NCBI GenBank assembly: GCA_029242745.1
Contig: JAQWTI010000004.1
Span: forward strand, 40,009 to 104,008
Reading direction: 5' to 3'
Length of the DNA stretch: 64,000 nucleotides
DNA from: Acidimicrobiales bacterium
GTDB lineage: Bacteria; Actinomycetota; Acidimicrobiia; Acidimicrobiales; MedAcidi-G1
This document shows, piece after piece, positions 49,739 through 59,294 of this stretch. Each line of letters opens with the position of its first letter. The first letter of the stretch is position 1. Under the pieces are notes generated by a model. That model did not search any database. It had not been told where the DNA came from and worked only from the letters and a program-made list of their open reading frames with translations. The translations under genes and the position numbers were made by a program.

Positions 49739-52327
49739 ATGAACGCCACTCCTCCAATAGTGCTCACCGCCGCCGGTGTCCGTCGCGCCTTTACCGACTT
49801 CTTCACGACTAACGGCCACCACCACGAAGTGTCCGGGAGCCTGATTCCCCACGATCCCACGCTGCTTTTTACGGTTGCTGGAATGGTGCCGTTTAAGCCC
49901 TATTTTGTGGGTGAACAGCCGGCTCCATGGCCCCGGGCTGTAACCGTTCAGAAATGCGTTCGTGCCGGCGGCAAGCACAACGACTTAGACGAGGTTGGGC
50001 GTACCAGCCGCCACCTCACCTTCTTTGAAATGATGGGCAACTTCAGTTTTGGCGACTACTTCAAGTCTCAAGCCTGTGCCTTTGCCTGGGAATTCGTGAC
50101 CGGGCGCCTCGGTCTGGATCCTGATCGGCTTTGGATCACGGTGCACATCAGTGATGATGAAACTGAGGCCATTTGGCGAGACGAGGTGGGAGTCCCGGCG
50201 GAACGAATCCAGCGACTTGACGAGGACAACTACTGGCGGATGGCCGATACCGGGCCGTGTGGGCCATGTTCAGAAATATTTTGGGACAAGGGGCCAGAAT
50301 TTGGTGATGATGGCGGGCCAGCTCATGGTGGAGATGAGCGGTTTATTGAGTTCTGGAATCTCGTGTTTATGCAGTTCGAGCAACACGATGATGGATCCAT
50401 GACCGAACTACCTGCCCCGTCGATCGATACCGGGGCTGGTTTAGAGAGAATCCTCACCGTCCTTGGGGGTTTCGATTCGGTCTGGGAAACAGACGAACTC
50501 AGCAGTCTTCTAACACGTATTGGTGAACTCACTGGAGTGGCCCACGGGTCCAGTGACCGCACTGACGTATCTCAGCGCATCCTTGCTGATCACGCTCGGT
50601 CATCGACATTTCTGATCAGTGATGGTGTATTTCCCAGCAATGAGGACCGGGGCTACGTGCTGCGACGGATCATTCGCCGGGCTGTGCGTCACGCCTGGCT
50701 GCTGGGAGTCGAAGAACCCATCATGCCCGAGTTGGTTGACGCTGTCGTGCGGATTATGGGTTCGGACTACCCGGAATTGGTGCGTAACCATGATTTCGTC
50801 CGTGATGTCCTTGATCGCGAAGAACGGCGGTTCCGTGAAACGTTGCGGACCGGATCGGTCATTCTTGATGACGCCCTGAATGGACTAGATGAGGGCGGAC
50901 ACCTTGATGGGGACGTGGCTTTCAAGCTACATGACACCTACGGCTTTCCCTTGGAACTGACTGAGGAGATTACGGCCGAACGGGGTCTAGGAGTTGATCT
51001 TGATGGCTTTCGGGCCGCCATGACTGACCAGCAGAGTCGGGCCCGTGAAGCCCGCAAGAATGTAGTTGGTGCAGCGTCGAGTGGCGATCTGCGAGTTCTG
51101 CTTGAAGAGTATGGGCCTACGGTATTTGTTGGTCGAGACGTCAGTGAGGCCACCGCTAACGTGCTGTACACGGATAGTGGCATTGTGGTTCTGGATCGCA
51201 CGCCGTTCTATGGCGAGTCCGGTGGTCAGGTTGGTGACACCGGGACTCTGGTGTCTGAGAGTGGCATCCTGAGGGTCCTAGATACAACGGTGGTTTTGGA
51301 CGGTTTACACCAACATCACGTTGAGGCGTCAGATGTAGGGGTGGTAGTCGGTCAGGAAGTGCGCGCAGTTATCGACTTGGGCCGGAGGGCGGCCATTCGT
51401 CGAAACCACACCGGTACGCACCTTCTCCACTCTGCGTTGCGGAGGGTGCTGGGTGAGCACGTCAAGCAGCAAGGTTCCCATGTCGGTCCTGATCGGATGC
51501 GGTTCGACTTCAGTCACTTCGATGCTCTGACTGTTGAAGAGATGGTTGCAGTGGAGGACCTAGTCAACGCCGAGATCCTTGCCAATCCAGTGTGCCGCAA
51601 TTACGAGACCACTCGAGAGGAGGCCGAAACCGCTGGGGCCATAGCCTTCTTCGGAGATAAATATGGCGAAAAAGTTAGGGTGCTCGAAGCTGGACCAAAC
51701 TCCATTGAACTATGCGGCGGCACCCATGTATCGGCACTGGGTGATATCGGTCTGATCAAGATCGTGGCTGAAGGTTCCATTGGCTCAAATATCCGTCGGA
51801 TCGAGGCAGTGACCGGAACTGCGCCCGTTGATCGCCTCCGCGCAGCCGAAAAGGTGCTTGGTCAGGTTGCAGAACTTGTCAGCGTGCCAGTCGACGACGT
51901 GCTTGGTGGCATTGAGAAGCGCCTGGCTGAGATCCAGTCACTGCGCAGTGAACTGGATGGTCTACGGAGCCAGGCCGCGCTTGGTCGCTCCGACGAGTTG
52001 GCGGCTCTTTCTGTGGATGGTGTGGTCGTGTCTTTAGTGGAGAACATCGATCGTGACGGCCTACGTCTATTGGCGATGGCTGTGCGCGATTGTGATGGTG
52101 TTCGGGCGGTAGTCCTGGGGGCTGCCCCGGATGGTGGAGGTGCGGCGCTGGTCTCCGCTGTGGCACCCGATAGCGGGTTAGATGCGGGAGTGTTGGTAGC
52201 TGATGCAGCGAAGACGATTGGTGGGGGTGGGCGCCCCAACCCTGAAGTAACGGTGGTGGGTGGTAACGACCCCAAGCGTTTAGCTGAAGCTCTTGGTCAG
52301 GCGCGCGCAGCAGCCCAGGTCGGCTGA
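49739..52327 (+). CDS. alaS: Alanine-tRNA ligase
   Basis: An 862-residue class II synthetase. The catalytic domain (about 1-240) has FTVAGMVPFKPYFVGE, RHLTFFEMMGNFSFGDYFK and GAGLERIL. The editing domain follows, with zinc ligands in HTGTHLLHSALR and CGGTHVSALGDIG, and the C-terminal oligomerisation/C-Ala part carries a coiled coil near 720-760 and the GGGGRPN motif. Its length is slightly below the typical 875-890 residues but complete. It begins an apparent unit alaS-yqgF-mltG-aroE. Confidence 0.98.
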   Translation: MNATPPIVLTAAGVRRAFTDFFTTNGHHHEVSGSLIPHDPTLLFTVAGMVPFKPYFVGEQPAPWPRAVTVQKCVRAGGKHNDLDEVGRTSRHLTFFEMMGNFSFGDYFKSQACAFAWEFVTGRLGLDPDRLWITVHISDDETEAIWRDEVGVPAERIQRLDEDNYWRMADTGPCGPCSEIFWDKGPEFGDDGGPAHGGDERFIEFWNLVFMQFEQHDDGSMTELPAPSIDTGAGLERILTVLGGFDSVWETDELSSLLTRIGELTGVAHGSSDRTDVSQRILADHARSSTFLISDGVFPSNEDRGYVLRRIIRRAVRHAWLLGVEEPIMPELVDAVVRIMGSDYPELVRNHDFVRDVLDREERRFRETLRTGSVILDDALNGLDEGGHLDGDVAFKLHDTYGFPLELTEEITAERGLGVDLDGFRAAMTDQQSRAREARKNVVGAASSGDLRVLLEEYGPTVFVGRDVSEATANVLYTDSGIVVLDRTPFYGESGGQVGDTGTLVSESGILRVLDTTVVLDGLHQHHVEASDVGVVVGQEVRAVIDLGRRAAIRRNHTGTHLLHSALRRVLGEHVKQQGSHVGPDRMRFDFSHFDALTVEEMVAVEDLVNAEILANPVCRNYETTREEAETAGAIAFFGDKYGEKVRVLEAGPNSIELCGGTHVSALGDIGLIKIVAEGSIGSNIRRIEAVTGTAPVDRLRAAEKVLGQVAELVSVPVDDVLGGIEKRLAEIQSLRSELDGLRSQAALGRSDELAALSVDGVVVSLVENIDRDGLRLLAMAVRDCDGVRAVVLGAAPDGGGAALVSAVAPDSGLDAGVLVADAAKTIGGGGRPNPEVTVVGGNDPKRLAEALGQARAAAQVG

Positions 52328-52332
52328 GTTCG

Positions 52333-52770
52333 ATGCGGGCCCTCGGCCTCGACCTAGGGACGAAGCGGATCGGTGTCGCGGTAAGCGACAGTGATGGTCG
52401 GGTGGCCACACCAGTCGAAGTGGTCCAGCGTATGGGGGACCGCCCCTTAGAGCATCGTGCCCTGACTGATCTTGTGGTCGAGTGGGAAGTTGGAGTCGTG
52501 GTTGTTGGGATTCCCTACTCGCTCGATGGGTCAACTGGTCCAATGGCCCGTTCCATGGCTGCCGAGGCTGTTGAACTGGACCGAGTGCTGGGTGCCCGGC
52601 TGGGGGTTCCAGTTGAGACCTACGATGAGCGTCTGACCACTGTGACTGCTGAAAGGGCTCTCCGCGAACAGGACCTTCGGGTCCCGCAACGGCGAAAAGT
52701 GGTGGACATGGTTGCTGCTGCCGTGATGCTGCAAGCTTGGCTAGACGCCCGGAGGGAGTCGCACGGGTGA
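52333..52770 (+). CDS. yqgF: Putative Holliday junction resolvase YqgF/RuvX
   Basis: A 145-residue RNase H-fold protein with LGLDLGTKRIGVAVSD (catalytic Asp), VVVGIPYSLDGSTGPMA, the YDERLTTVTAERAL segment (Glu), and a late Val-Asp-Met region (KVVDMVAAAVMLQ). YqgF helps process 16S rRNA 5' ends in E. coli and is related to RuvC. It lies five bases after alaS, and its stop overlaps the mltG GTG, as in other actinobacteria. Confidence 0.93.
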   Translation: MRALGLDLGTKRIGVAVSDSDGRVATPVEVVQRMGDRPLEHRALTDLVVEWEVGVVVVGIPYSLDGSTGPMARSMAAEAVELDRVLGARLGVPVETYDERLTTVTAERALREQDLRVPQRRKVVDMVAAAVMLQAWLDARRESHG

Positions 52771-53951
52771 ACAGACAGTCTTCGGGATCGGCTCCAAACA
52801 TTGTTGAGGAACAACCTCGGCCTGATGTGCGTTGGGTGCGTCATCGACCACCCTCCGGACCACTTCCACGCTGGGGGTTGGTAGCGACCTTGGTGCTGGT
52901 AGCCCTGATAGTGGGTTATCGGCTGTTTGTTGGCTGGGTAAATGATCAGATGACCCCAAGTGCCCTTCCAGGCGTAGAGGTGGATTTCGTCATCGTCGAG
53001 GGCTGGTCAACTAACGATGTGGTGGCTTCTCTTGGTGATGCTGGAGTGATCGACAACCCAGCCATGTTCCGTCAGTGGATGCGGTGCCCGGCGGCTATCC
53101 GATGGCTAATTGACTGCCCAGCAGAAGTTGAGTACTCATTTCAGGCTGGCGACTACGTGCTTCGGGAGCATCTCGGGTTTGAGGTCACAGTAGCGCTTCT
53201 GAACGAGGGCCCGTTACCTGAAGAGGTCATACGGGTGACTGTTCCCGAGGGCCTCACAGTTGAACAGACAGTGCAACGTCTACTGCGCGAGATGCCATTA
53301 TTCGAAGAGGATGAGCTTCGGGCTGCGATGCTCAGCGACCGTCTTCGTTGGGAATACGGACCAACTGAACACCCAGACCGAGCCGTTGAGGGCCTGCTCT
53401 TTGGGGACACGTACCAGTTGGACGAGGCCACAGTGGCTGACGAACTGGGTCTCGTGTTTCGGATGCACCAGCAGTTCCTTCGAGTGATTGAACAACTGAA
53501 CTTAGCGGCGAGGGCGGCAGAGGTTGGTCTGACTCCGTACGAGGCGGTGGTACTAGCGTCGCTCATCGAAGAAGAGGCCCTATTGGACGCTGACCGCCCT
53601 CGGATCAGCCGAGTCATCCACAATCGTCTAATTGCTGGTTGGAGACTGGGCATCGACGCATCAAGTCGCTACGCAGTGGGTAAGACAGCCGGTGAACCGA
53701 TGGATACCGAGGACCTCTCCGTGGTGTCGCTCTGGAACACCCGGGTGGTCACGGGGCTGCCGCCGACGCCCATTTCTTCTCCAGGTCGGGCATCGCTTGA
53801 AGCGGCTCTGGAGCCAGACCCTGGTCCGTGGATGTATTACGTACGTACCGACGAAGGCGGGGTGCTCGGCGCTCACTCCTTCGTCACCACATCGTCCGAA
53901 TTTAAATTGGCACGACGAGTTTGCATAGAGAAAGATCTCGGCTGTGGCTGA
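52767..53951 (+). CDS. mltG: Endolytic murein transglycosylase MltG
   Basis: A 394-residue YceG-like protein with a cytoplasmic tail of about 40 residues, one span (about 45-62), a LysM-like domain and the catalytic domain. The catalytic Glu is in VVLASLIEEEALLDADR; RISRVIHNRLIAGWRLGIDASSRYAVGK (split) and NTRVVTGLPPTPISSPGRASLEAAL are strongly conserved. MltG cleaves nascent glycan strands and sets their length. GTG 52767 overlaps the yqgF stop. A Cys pair near 110-120 lies in the LysM region and may form a disulfide. Confidence 0.94.
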   Translation: MNRQSSGSAPNIVEEQPRPDVRWVRHRPPSGPLPRWGLVATLVLVALIVGYRLFVGWVNDQMTPSALPGVEVDFVIVEGWSTNDVVASLGDAGVIDNPAMFRQWMRCPAAIRWLIDCPAEVEYSFQAGDYVLREHLGFEVTVALLNEGPLPEEVIRVTVPEGLTVEQTVQRLLREMPLFEEDELRAAMLSDRLRWEYGPTEHPDRAVEGLLFGDTYQLDEATVADELGLVFRMHQQFLRVIEQLNLAARAAEVGLTPYEAVVLASLIEEEALLDADRPRISRVIHNRLIAGWRLGIDASSRYAVGKTAGEPMDTEDLSVVSLWNTRVVTGLPPTPISSPGRASLEAALEPDPGPWMYYVRTDEGGVLGAHSFVTTSSEFKLARRVCIEKDLGCG

Positions 53952-54837
53952 TTTAATCGTAGACCGACGACCTCCAGTGACTGGCGCAACGCGGCTAGCT
54001 GCCGTAATTGGTGATCCGGTCCGGCACTCCCTGTCGCCGACATTGTTGGGGGCGGCGTTTGCTGAGACAGGTCTCGACTGGACCTATGTTGCCCTTGAGG
54101 TAGCCGAAGGTACCGCTGCAAGGGCGTTGGACGGGATGGCCGCGCTGGGAATCAGTGGGTTATCTGTGACCATGCCGCACAAGTCGGCGATAGCTGCCGC
54201 AGTCGATCGTTGCACAGAGGATGCTGGGACGCTTAATGCCGTGAACTGTGTGGTAGTCGAAGATGGTGAGTTGGTTGGATACAACACGGACGGCGGTGGC
54301 TTCTTGGACGGGTTGAAGCGCGATGCGGGTCTGGACGTAGATGGAATGTCAGTGGTTGTACTTGGTGCCGGAGGTGCAGCACGCGCCGTAGTGCGGGCGC
54401 TGGCTTCTGCTGGAGCGACTGATGTCGTGGTAGCCAACCGAACCATCGAAGGAGCCGAGGTGGCCGCATCGTTGGCTGGTGGGGTCGGTCGGCCAATCGG
54501 CCTGTCGGCTGATGGGTGCAATCTGGCGCTAACTGACGCATTAGACGGAGCGGCACTGGTGGTGAACGCCACTTCAGTGGGCATGGGTGGGATCGCCGTC
54601 GACGCCCGACCGGTTGATCCGACTCTCGTCAATGCCGACGCTGTCGCAGTTGATCTGATTTACCACCCAGTTGAAACGGCCTGGATGGCTGCTCTTCGTA
54701 AGCGGGGAGTAGAGGTCCACGGAGGTCTCTCAATGCTTGTCTGTCAGGCGGCGCGCGCCTTCACTCTCTGGACAGGTTCCCAAGCCCCGGTAGCAGCGAT
54801 GGACGCCGCCGCCCGGACAGCGCTAACTGGGCGCTAA
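53944..54837 (+). CDS. aroE: Shikimate dehydrogenase
   Basis: A 297-residue enzyme reducing 3-dehydroshikimate with NADPH. The substrate domain has GDPVRHSLSPTLLGAAF and VTMPHKSAI with the catalytic Lys, NTDGGGFLDGL carries the catalytic Asp, and the NADP loop is LGAGGAARAVVRAL. The C-terminus has YHPVETAWMAALRKRG and GLSMLVCQAARAFTLWTG. GTG 53944 overlaps the end of mltG by eight bases. Confidence 0.95.
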   Translation: MADLIVDRRPPVTGATRLAAVIGDPVRHSLSPTLLGAAFAETGLDWTYVALEVAEGTAARALDGMAALGISGLSVTMPHKSAIAAAVDRCTEDAGTLNAVNCVVVEDGELVGYNTDGGGFLDGLKRDAGLDVDGMSVVVLGAGGAARAVVRALASAGATDVVVANRTIEGAEVAASLAGGVGRPIGLSADGCNLALTDALDGAALVVNATSVGMGGIAVDARPVDPTLVNADAVAVDLIYHPVETAWMAALRKRGVEVHGGLSMLVCQAARAFTLWTGSQAPVAAMDAAARTALTGR

Positions 54838-54958
54838 CCACCTATTTCGTGAGTTCCGGTCGAGCCGCCTGTCCAGATGGCTCTCTGCAGGAAGATCATT
54901 TTTGATCCGGATTTGGTTTCTCAGTGTCAAACCGCTGGGCCAGCAGAAGTCCCATCTG

Positions 54959-54964
54959 TAAACT
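54959..54964 (+). promoter_or_regulatory. -10 element (TAAACT) of aroK
   Basis: TAAACT ends six bases before ATG 54971, in a 133-base gap that separates aroE from the aroK-aroB pair. It fits a leaderless start. Confidence 0.4.
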
Positions 54965-54970
54965 CTGGGT

Positions 54971-55552
54971 ATGGCACCCAATTCGCCGCCCGTTGTGCCG
55001 ACGCGCCATTTGGCCTTAGTCGGATCGATGGGTGCTGGTAAGACTGCAGTTGGTCAAGTTCTGGCCATGAGGATCCGACGTCGTCACGTTGATCTTGACC
55101 GAGCTGTCACTCAACTGGCTGGGCGATCCATCGGAGTGATATTCCATGAAGGTGGTGAGATGGCGTTTCGAGATCTCGAATCTCAGTGCCTGACCCTGCA
55201 GCTGGCCGTGGAAGATCCGATCGTTATCTCTACTGGCGGTGGAGTGCTTGGCCGAGATGAGAACCGAGTCACTCTCGCCCAGGAGGCAACTCTGGTCTGG
55301 TTGCGGGCTCGGCCCGAGACCCTCGCCCATCGCGTGGGCGAGGGTGTTGGGCGCCCACTGCTTGAGGGACAAAATTGCCTCAAGGTTCTCCAGAGCATGG
55401 CCGAAAAACGTGATCCAGTTTATGAACTGGCGGCTGACCTAGTTGTGGATACTGACTGCCAGTCGATTGATGAGGTAGTTGACGAACTATTGAGAGAATT
55501 GGCCGTCATGAAGTCATTGGGTCGGAGTAGTCAGATGGACAGTCGACCATGA
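54971..55552 (+). CDS. aroK: Shikimate kinase
   Basis: A 193-residue P-loop kinase phosphorylating shikimate at O3. Walker A is GSMGAGKTAVGQ, the shikimate-binding Asp is in HVDLDRAV, the Arg-containing FRDLESQCL and ISTGGGVL segments contact substrate, and the lid is near VGRPLL. It overlaps aroB by four bases (ATGA). Chorismate synthase (aroC), which usually lies just upstream of aroK in actinobacteria, is absent here. Confidence 0.95.
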   Translation: MAPNSPPVVPTRHLALVGSMGAGKTAVGQVLAMRIRRRHVDLDRAVTQLAGRSIGVIFHEGGEMAFRDLESQCLTLQLAVEDPIVISTGGGVLGRDENRVTLAQEATLVWLRARPETLAHRVGEGVGRPLLEGQNCLKVLQSMAEKRDPVYELAADLVVDTDCQSIDEVVDELLRELAVMKSLGRSSQMDSRP

Positions 55553-56598
55553 TTGAGGTACGAGTGCCGCTTCCAGCTGACCGTTCTTATCCGGTGCTGG
55601 TGGGACCTGGCTTGGCCTCCGAACTAGCAGCGCACCTTCGTCAACATGCTCTTCCTTCCGCCGGTCGGGCGGCGGTGGTGACTCAAGAGGGGATCCCGGT
55701 AAGAGTTGACCCGGGTGTCGAACACCGGGTGTTCACCATTCCTGAAGGCGAGTCGGCTAAGACCTTGGCGACCATTGAGGGACTCTGTCGGGATTTTGCA
55801 CAATGGGGTTTGAGTCGTGCTGACATTGTCGTTGGTGTCGGTGGAGGTGTGGTCACCGACGTGGCCGGGTTCGCTGCGGCTTCTTACCATCGGGGCCTCC
55901 CCGTGGTGCACGTCGCAACCACCCTTCTGGCTCAGGTTGATGCTGCGATTGGCGGAAAAACTGGAGTCAACCTCCCGGAGGGAAAGAATCTAGTCGGGGC
56001 GTTTTGGCAGCCATCGTTGGTACTTTGCGACACGGCACTGCTGGATACGCTGCCCGAGCGTGAAATGCGTTGCGGCTTGGGAGAAGTAGCCAAGTATCAC
56101 TTTCTCGGCGGGTCTCTTTCTGGAGCAAAGATTGGTCGTATGGCGATCTCGCTAGATGAACTGGCGATTGATGAGCGTGTAGCTCGTTGCGTGGAGATCA
56201 AGGCTGAGGTGGTGGCCGCCGACGAACGTGAATCGGGTCGACGTGCTGTTCTCAACTATGGCCACACTCTCGGCCACGCCATCGAGACGACCGGTCGTTA
56301 CGACCTCCGTCATGGTGAAGCGGTGGCTGTCGGCCTGGTCTACGCAGCAGAACTGGCTCGGTCTCTTGGTCGGATTGGCGACGACCGGGTAGCTGAGCAC
56401 CGGCGGGTTGTAGAGAGTTACGGCCTCTGTGCTTCGCTTCCTGTTGGAGCCGACCCAGAAGGTCTGATGGCTGTGATGGCACGTGACAAGAAGGCGCTCT
56501 CCGGGTTCACATTTGTTCTTGATGGTGGGAGTGGTGTGGAGACCGTGGCCGACATCGACGTGGACACGGTGCGAGCTGCCCTTGAGGCCATCCGATGA
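55549..56598 (+). CDS. aroB: 3-dehydroquinate synthase
   Basis: A 349-residue NAD- and zinc-dependent enzyme turning DAHP into dehydroquinate. It contains IPEGESAKTLATIEGLC, VGVGGGVVTDVAGFAAASYHRG, ATTLLAQVDAAIGGKTGVNLPEGKNLVGAF (split), the metal-ligand Glu in GLGEVAKY, and LNYGHTLGHAIE with a zinc His, followed by the HGEAVAVGL zinc site. Coupled to aroK through a four-base overlap. Confidence 0.97.
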   Translation: MIEVRVPLPADRSYPVLVGPGLASELAAHLRQHALPSAGRAAVVTQEGIPVRVDPGVEHRVFTIPEGESAKTLATIEGLCRDFAQWGLSRADIVVGVGGGVVTDVAGFAAASYHRGLPVVHVATTLLAQVDAAIGGKTGVNLPEGKNLVGAFWQPSLVLCDTALLDTLPEREMRCGLGEVAKYHFLGGSLSGAKIGRMAISLDELAIDERVARCVEIKAEVVAADERESGRRAVLNYGHTLGHAIETTGRYDLRHGEAVAVGLVYAAELARSLGRIGDDRVAEHRRVVESYGLCASLPVGADPEGLMAVMARDKKALSGFTFVLDGGSGVETVADIDVDTVRAALEAIR

Positions 56599-56653
56599 TC
56601 GTCATGAAGAATAAACTTCGGATCGGCCGAGCAGGAATGAAAGACTGGGCGTC

Positions 56654-57097
56654 ATGGGCGAGTTGATTGTTCTGCTGTTGTCGGGCCCGAACCTCAACCT
56701 GCTAGGTGAGCGTCAGCCCGAGATTTACGGGACAGATACACTAGATGATCACGTCGCAGGGACTACTGCTGTAGCCGCGGAACGTGGTTTGGTACTTGAG
56801 CATTTTCAGTCGAATCACGAGGGAGAACTGGTAAATGCCATTCACGCGGCCCGCGACCGATGTGCGGGCATCGTTATAAATCCGGGTGCCTTCACCCATT
56901 ACGCGTGGGCAATCCATGACGCGTTGGCTGCCTTTGAGGGGCCAGTCGTGGAGCTCCACCTGTCTAATCCTGCAGCTCGCGAACCCTGGCGGCATACTTC
57001 GGTGGTAGCGCCGGTCGCTGATGGAACAATCGCTGGCTTTGGCCCGTTGGGCTACCAAATGGCCATTGACGCAGTGGCCGACCTCCTCGACAGGTGA
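56654..57097 (+). CDS. aroQ: 3-dehydroquinate dehydratase, type II
   Basis: A 147-residue flavodoxin-like dodecameric enzyme that removes water from 3-dehydroquinate. The start GPNLNLLGERQPEIYG has the catalytic Tyr and Arg region, NPGAFTHYAWAIHDAL the conserved Asn and Tyr, ELHLSN and HTSVVAPVADGTIAGFG the remaining active-site residues including the catalytic His. It overlaps the next gene by four bases. Confidence 0.97.
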   Translation: MGELIVLLLSGPNLNLLGERQPEIYGTDTLDDHVAGTTAVAAERGLVLEHFQSNHEGELVNAIHAARDRCAGIVINPGAFTHYAWAIHDALAAFEGPVVELHLSNPAAREPWRHTSVVAPVADGTIAGFGPLGYQMAIDAVADLLDR

Positions 57098-58209
57098 GTA
57101 ACGGCGGTACGGTGAACGTTGTAGATGGCTTTCCTTCATGTCATGTCGCTGGACGTCTCGAAGGTCTGCGACCCCTGTTGCTTGACGCTGGGATCGATGC
57201 CCTTCTGATCACCAACATCACCAACATCAGGTACCTCTCCGGGTTTCTTGGTTCGGCTGGCTCGTTATGGGTTACTCCGGTTGGAGCGGTACTAGTGACC
57301 GACGGTCGGTACCGGGATCAGGCAGCCGATCAACTCACGAGGTCCGGTGCAGACATTGACTTGGAGATCACTGGTGGTGGACACCTATCAGTGTTGAAAA
57401 AGTTGGCCAGTGGCTCCGACCGGGTAGGCCTCGAGGCTGAATCAACCAGTTGGGCTGATATGGAGCGTTTGGCTGGGGCAATCGAAGGTGAATTAGAGCC
57501 CACATCTGGGCTGGTGGAGGCCCTCCGGGAGATCAAGGATGATGGGGAGGTAGCCAGAATTGCCGCTGCGGCATCCATCGCTGACCGGGCGTTAGCTGCT
57601 GTAGAGGTGGATTTTGCGGAAGGGGCTGTCGAATCTGAGTTGGCAACCTTGCTGGACCATGCAATGCGAACTGGTGGGGCTTCTGATAGGGCTTTCGAGA
57701 CAATTGTGGCCGCAGGTCCGAACAGCGCTCTGCCTCATGCTCGGCCTGGAAATCGGATACTGGTTGATGGGGATCTAGTGGTCCGTGACTTTGGCGCTGT
57801 GGTTGATGGCTATCGCTCTGACATGACCCGGTCGATGCGAGTTGGTGGCACGGGGTCGGGCCCTGCCGCAGAGCTCTTGGCAGTGGTTCTGGAGGCTCAG
57901 GAAGCGGGCTTGGCAGTTGTAGCAGATGGTGTTCCGCTCGTAGAGGTCGACCGGGCGTGTCGAGATGTCCTGGTCGACGCCGGGCTGGAGAAAGCTTTCT
58001 CACATGGCACGGGTCATGGGGTGGGCCTCGACATCCATGAGAACCCAGCCGTGGCGTCCACGGCCAGCGGTAGCCTCAGGGCTGGACAAGTAATCACTGT
58101 CGAGCCTGGGGCCTACCTTGTTGGACTAGGCGGTGTGCGCTGGGAAGACACAGTTCTGGTCACTGGAAATGGCCACCGTCCACTGACCTGTTCACCCAAG
58201 GCCCTATAA
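57094..58209 (+). CDS. pepQ: Xaa-Pro aminopeptidase-like M24B peptidase
   Basis: A 371-residue creatinase/prolidase-fold peptidase. The N-terminal creatinase domain (about 20-140) has ITNIRYLSGFLGSAG. The catalytic domain keeps the five metal ligands: Asp in VRDFGAVVDG, Asp in YRSDMTRS, His in SHGTGHGVGLDIHENP, Glu in TVEPGAYL and Glu in VRWEDTVLV. It trims dipeptides or peptides with proline at position two. It occupies the usual actinobacterial place between aroQ and efp. Confidence 0.94.
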   Translation: MSNGGTVNVVDGFPSCHVAGRLEGLRPLLLDAGIDALLITNITNIRYLSGFLGSAGSLWVTPVGAVLVTDGRYRDQAADQLTRSGADIDLEITGGGHLSVLKKLASGSDRVGLEAESTSWADMERLAGAIEGELEPTSGLVEALREIKDDGEVARIAAAASIADRALAAVEVDFAEGAVESELATLLDHAMRTGGASDRAFETIVAAGPNSALPHARPGNRILVDGDLVVRDFGAVVDGYRSDMTRSMRVGGTGSGPAAELLAVVLEAQEAGLAVVADGVPLVEVDRACRDVLVDAGLEKAFSHGTGHGVGLDIHENPAVASTASGSLRAGQVITVEPGAYLVGLGGVRWEDTVLVTGNGHRPLTCSPKAL

Positions 58210-58248
58210 ACGCTGATCTAGCCCGCTGCACCCGAGCCCGGAGCGACT

Positions 58249-58812
58249 ATGCCCACCATCACCACCAATGACCTGAAGAATGGGATGACGCTTGAGATCG
58301 AAGCCGACCTCGTTCAAGTAGTCGAGTTCCAGCACGTTAAGCCCGGTAAAGGGCACGCTTTCGTTCGTACAACCCTGCGAAATGTCCGGACTGGATCGGT
58401 GGTAGACCGCACATTCCGGGCTGGTGAGAAGGTCAAGCGGGCCATCATCGACAAGCGGTCGATGCAGTTTCTTTACCGAGATGGTGCCGACTACGTCTTC
58501 ATGGATGATCAGACCTATGACCAGATGCAGGTTTCTCCGGCCACTCTAGGTGACGCCTCCAATTACCTCGTCGAGCAGTCCACAGCGCTTATCTTGCTGT
58601 TCGGTGACGAGGTCATTGGTGTAGAACTCCCTGCATCGGTCGAGCTGGACATTACCGAGACTGAACCCGGGGTGCAGGGCGACCGAGTGTCTGGTGCTCG
58701 TAAACCAGCGACTCTGGAGACCGGCCTTACCGTGCAGGTGCCGCTGTTTATCGAAATGGGTGAGCGGGTCAAGGTCGACACTCGTTCTGGCGAATACCTC
58801 AGCCGGGCCTGA
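58249..58812 (+). CDS. efp: Elongation factor P
   Basis: A 187-residue three-domain translation factor that rescues ribosomes stalled at polyproline. It starts with [13 protein letters not shown], and the loop that reaches the peptidyl transferase centre reads VKPGKGHAF, with the Lys in the Pro-Gly-Lys-Gly form. [16 protein letters not shown] is the conserved C-terminus. CCGGAG lies a few bases before the ATG. No modification enzyme is encoded nearby. Confidence 0.98.
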   Translation: MPTITTNDLKNGMTLEIEADLVQVVEFQHVKPGKGHAFVRTTLRNVRTGSVVDRTFRAGEKVKRAIIDKRSMQFLYRDGADYVFMDDQTYDQMQVSPATLGDASNYLVEQSTALILLFGDEVIGVELPASVELDITETEPGVQGDRVSGARKPATLETGLTVQVPLFIEMGERVKVDTRSGEYLSRA

Positions 58813-58849
58813 GTCTCATTAGCCGCCGAGCAGAGAAGTAGAGCGTCTG

Positions 58850-59281
58850 ATGACTGTGAATCCTGTCGATGCGATTGGTTCGCGCCGCGAGGCTCGGGAA
58901 ACTGCATTGGGCGTCCTGTATGCCGCCGAGGCTCAAAGCCGGGACCTACTCGAGGTGTTGGCTGACCGGCCGATATCCCCAGCTGACTATGTCGTGGAGA
59001 TCGTGGAGGGTGTGGCTGCCGCACTCGATGAGATGGACCAGTTAATTGGTCGACACGCTGAGGGTTGGAGTACCGATCGGATGCCTGCAGTGGACCGGGC
59101 GTTGCTGCGCATTGCAGTTTATGAGTTGTGCTACCAGCCAGAGGTCCCAAGAGGAGCAGTGCTATCCGAGGTGGTGGACTTGGCTGGTGAATATTCCACC
59201 GAACGTTCGTCACGGTTCGTGAATGGAGTCGTCTCTGCAGTAGCCGATGAGGTTCGGCCCATAACTTCTGACTCGACATGA
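58850..59281 (+). CDS. nusB: Transcription antitermination factor NusB
   Basis: A 143-residue all-helical protein with GSRREARETALGVLYAAEAQ, WSTDRMPAVDRALLRIAVYEL, AVLSEVVDLAGEYSTERSSRFVNGVVSAV (split), the standard NusB segments. It binds boxA RNA with NusE to support rRNA transcription. It follows efp as is usual in bacteria. Confidence 0.97.
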   Translation: MTVNPVDAIGSRREARETALGVLYAAEAQSRDLLEVLADRPISPADYVVEIVEGVAAALDEMDQLIGRHAEGWSTDRMPAVDRALLRIAVYELCYQPEVPRGAVLSEVVDLAGEYSTERSSRFVNGVVSAVADEVRPITSDST

Positions 59282-59294
59282 TCGGTAATTGGGA

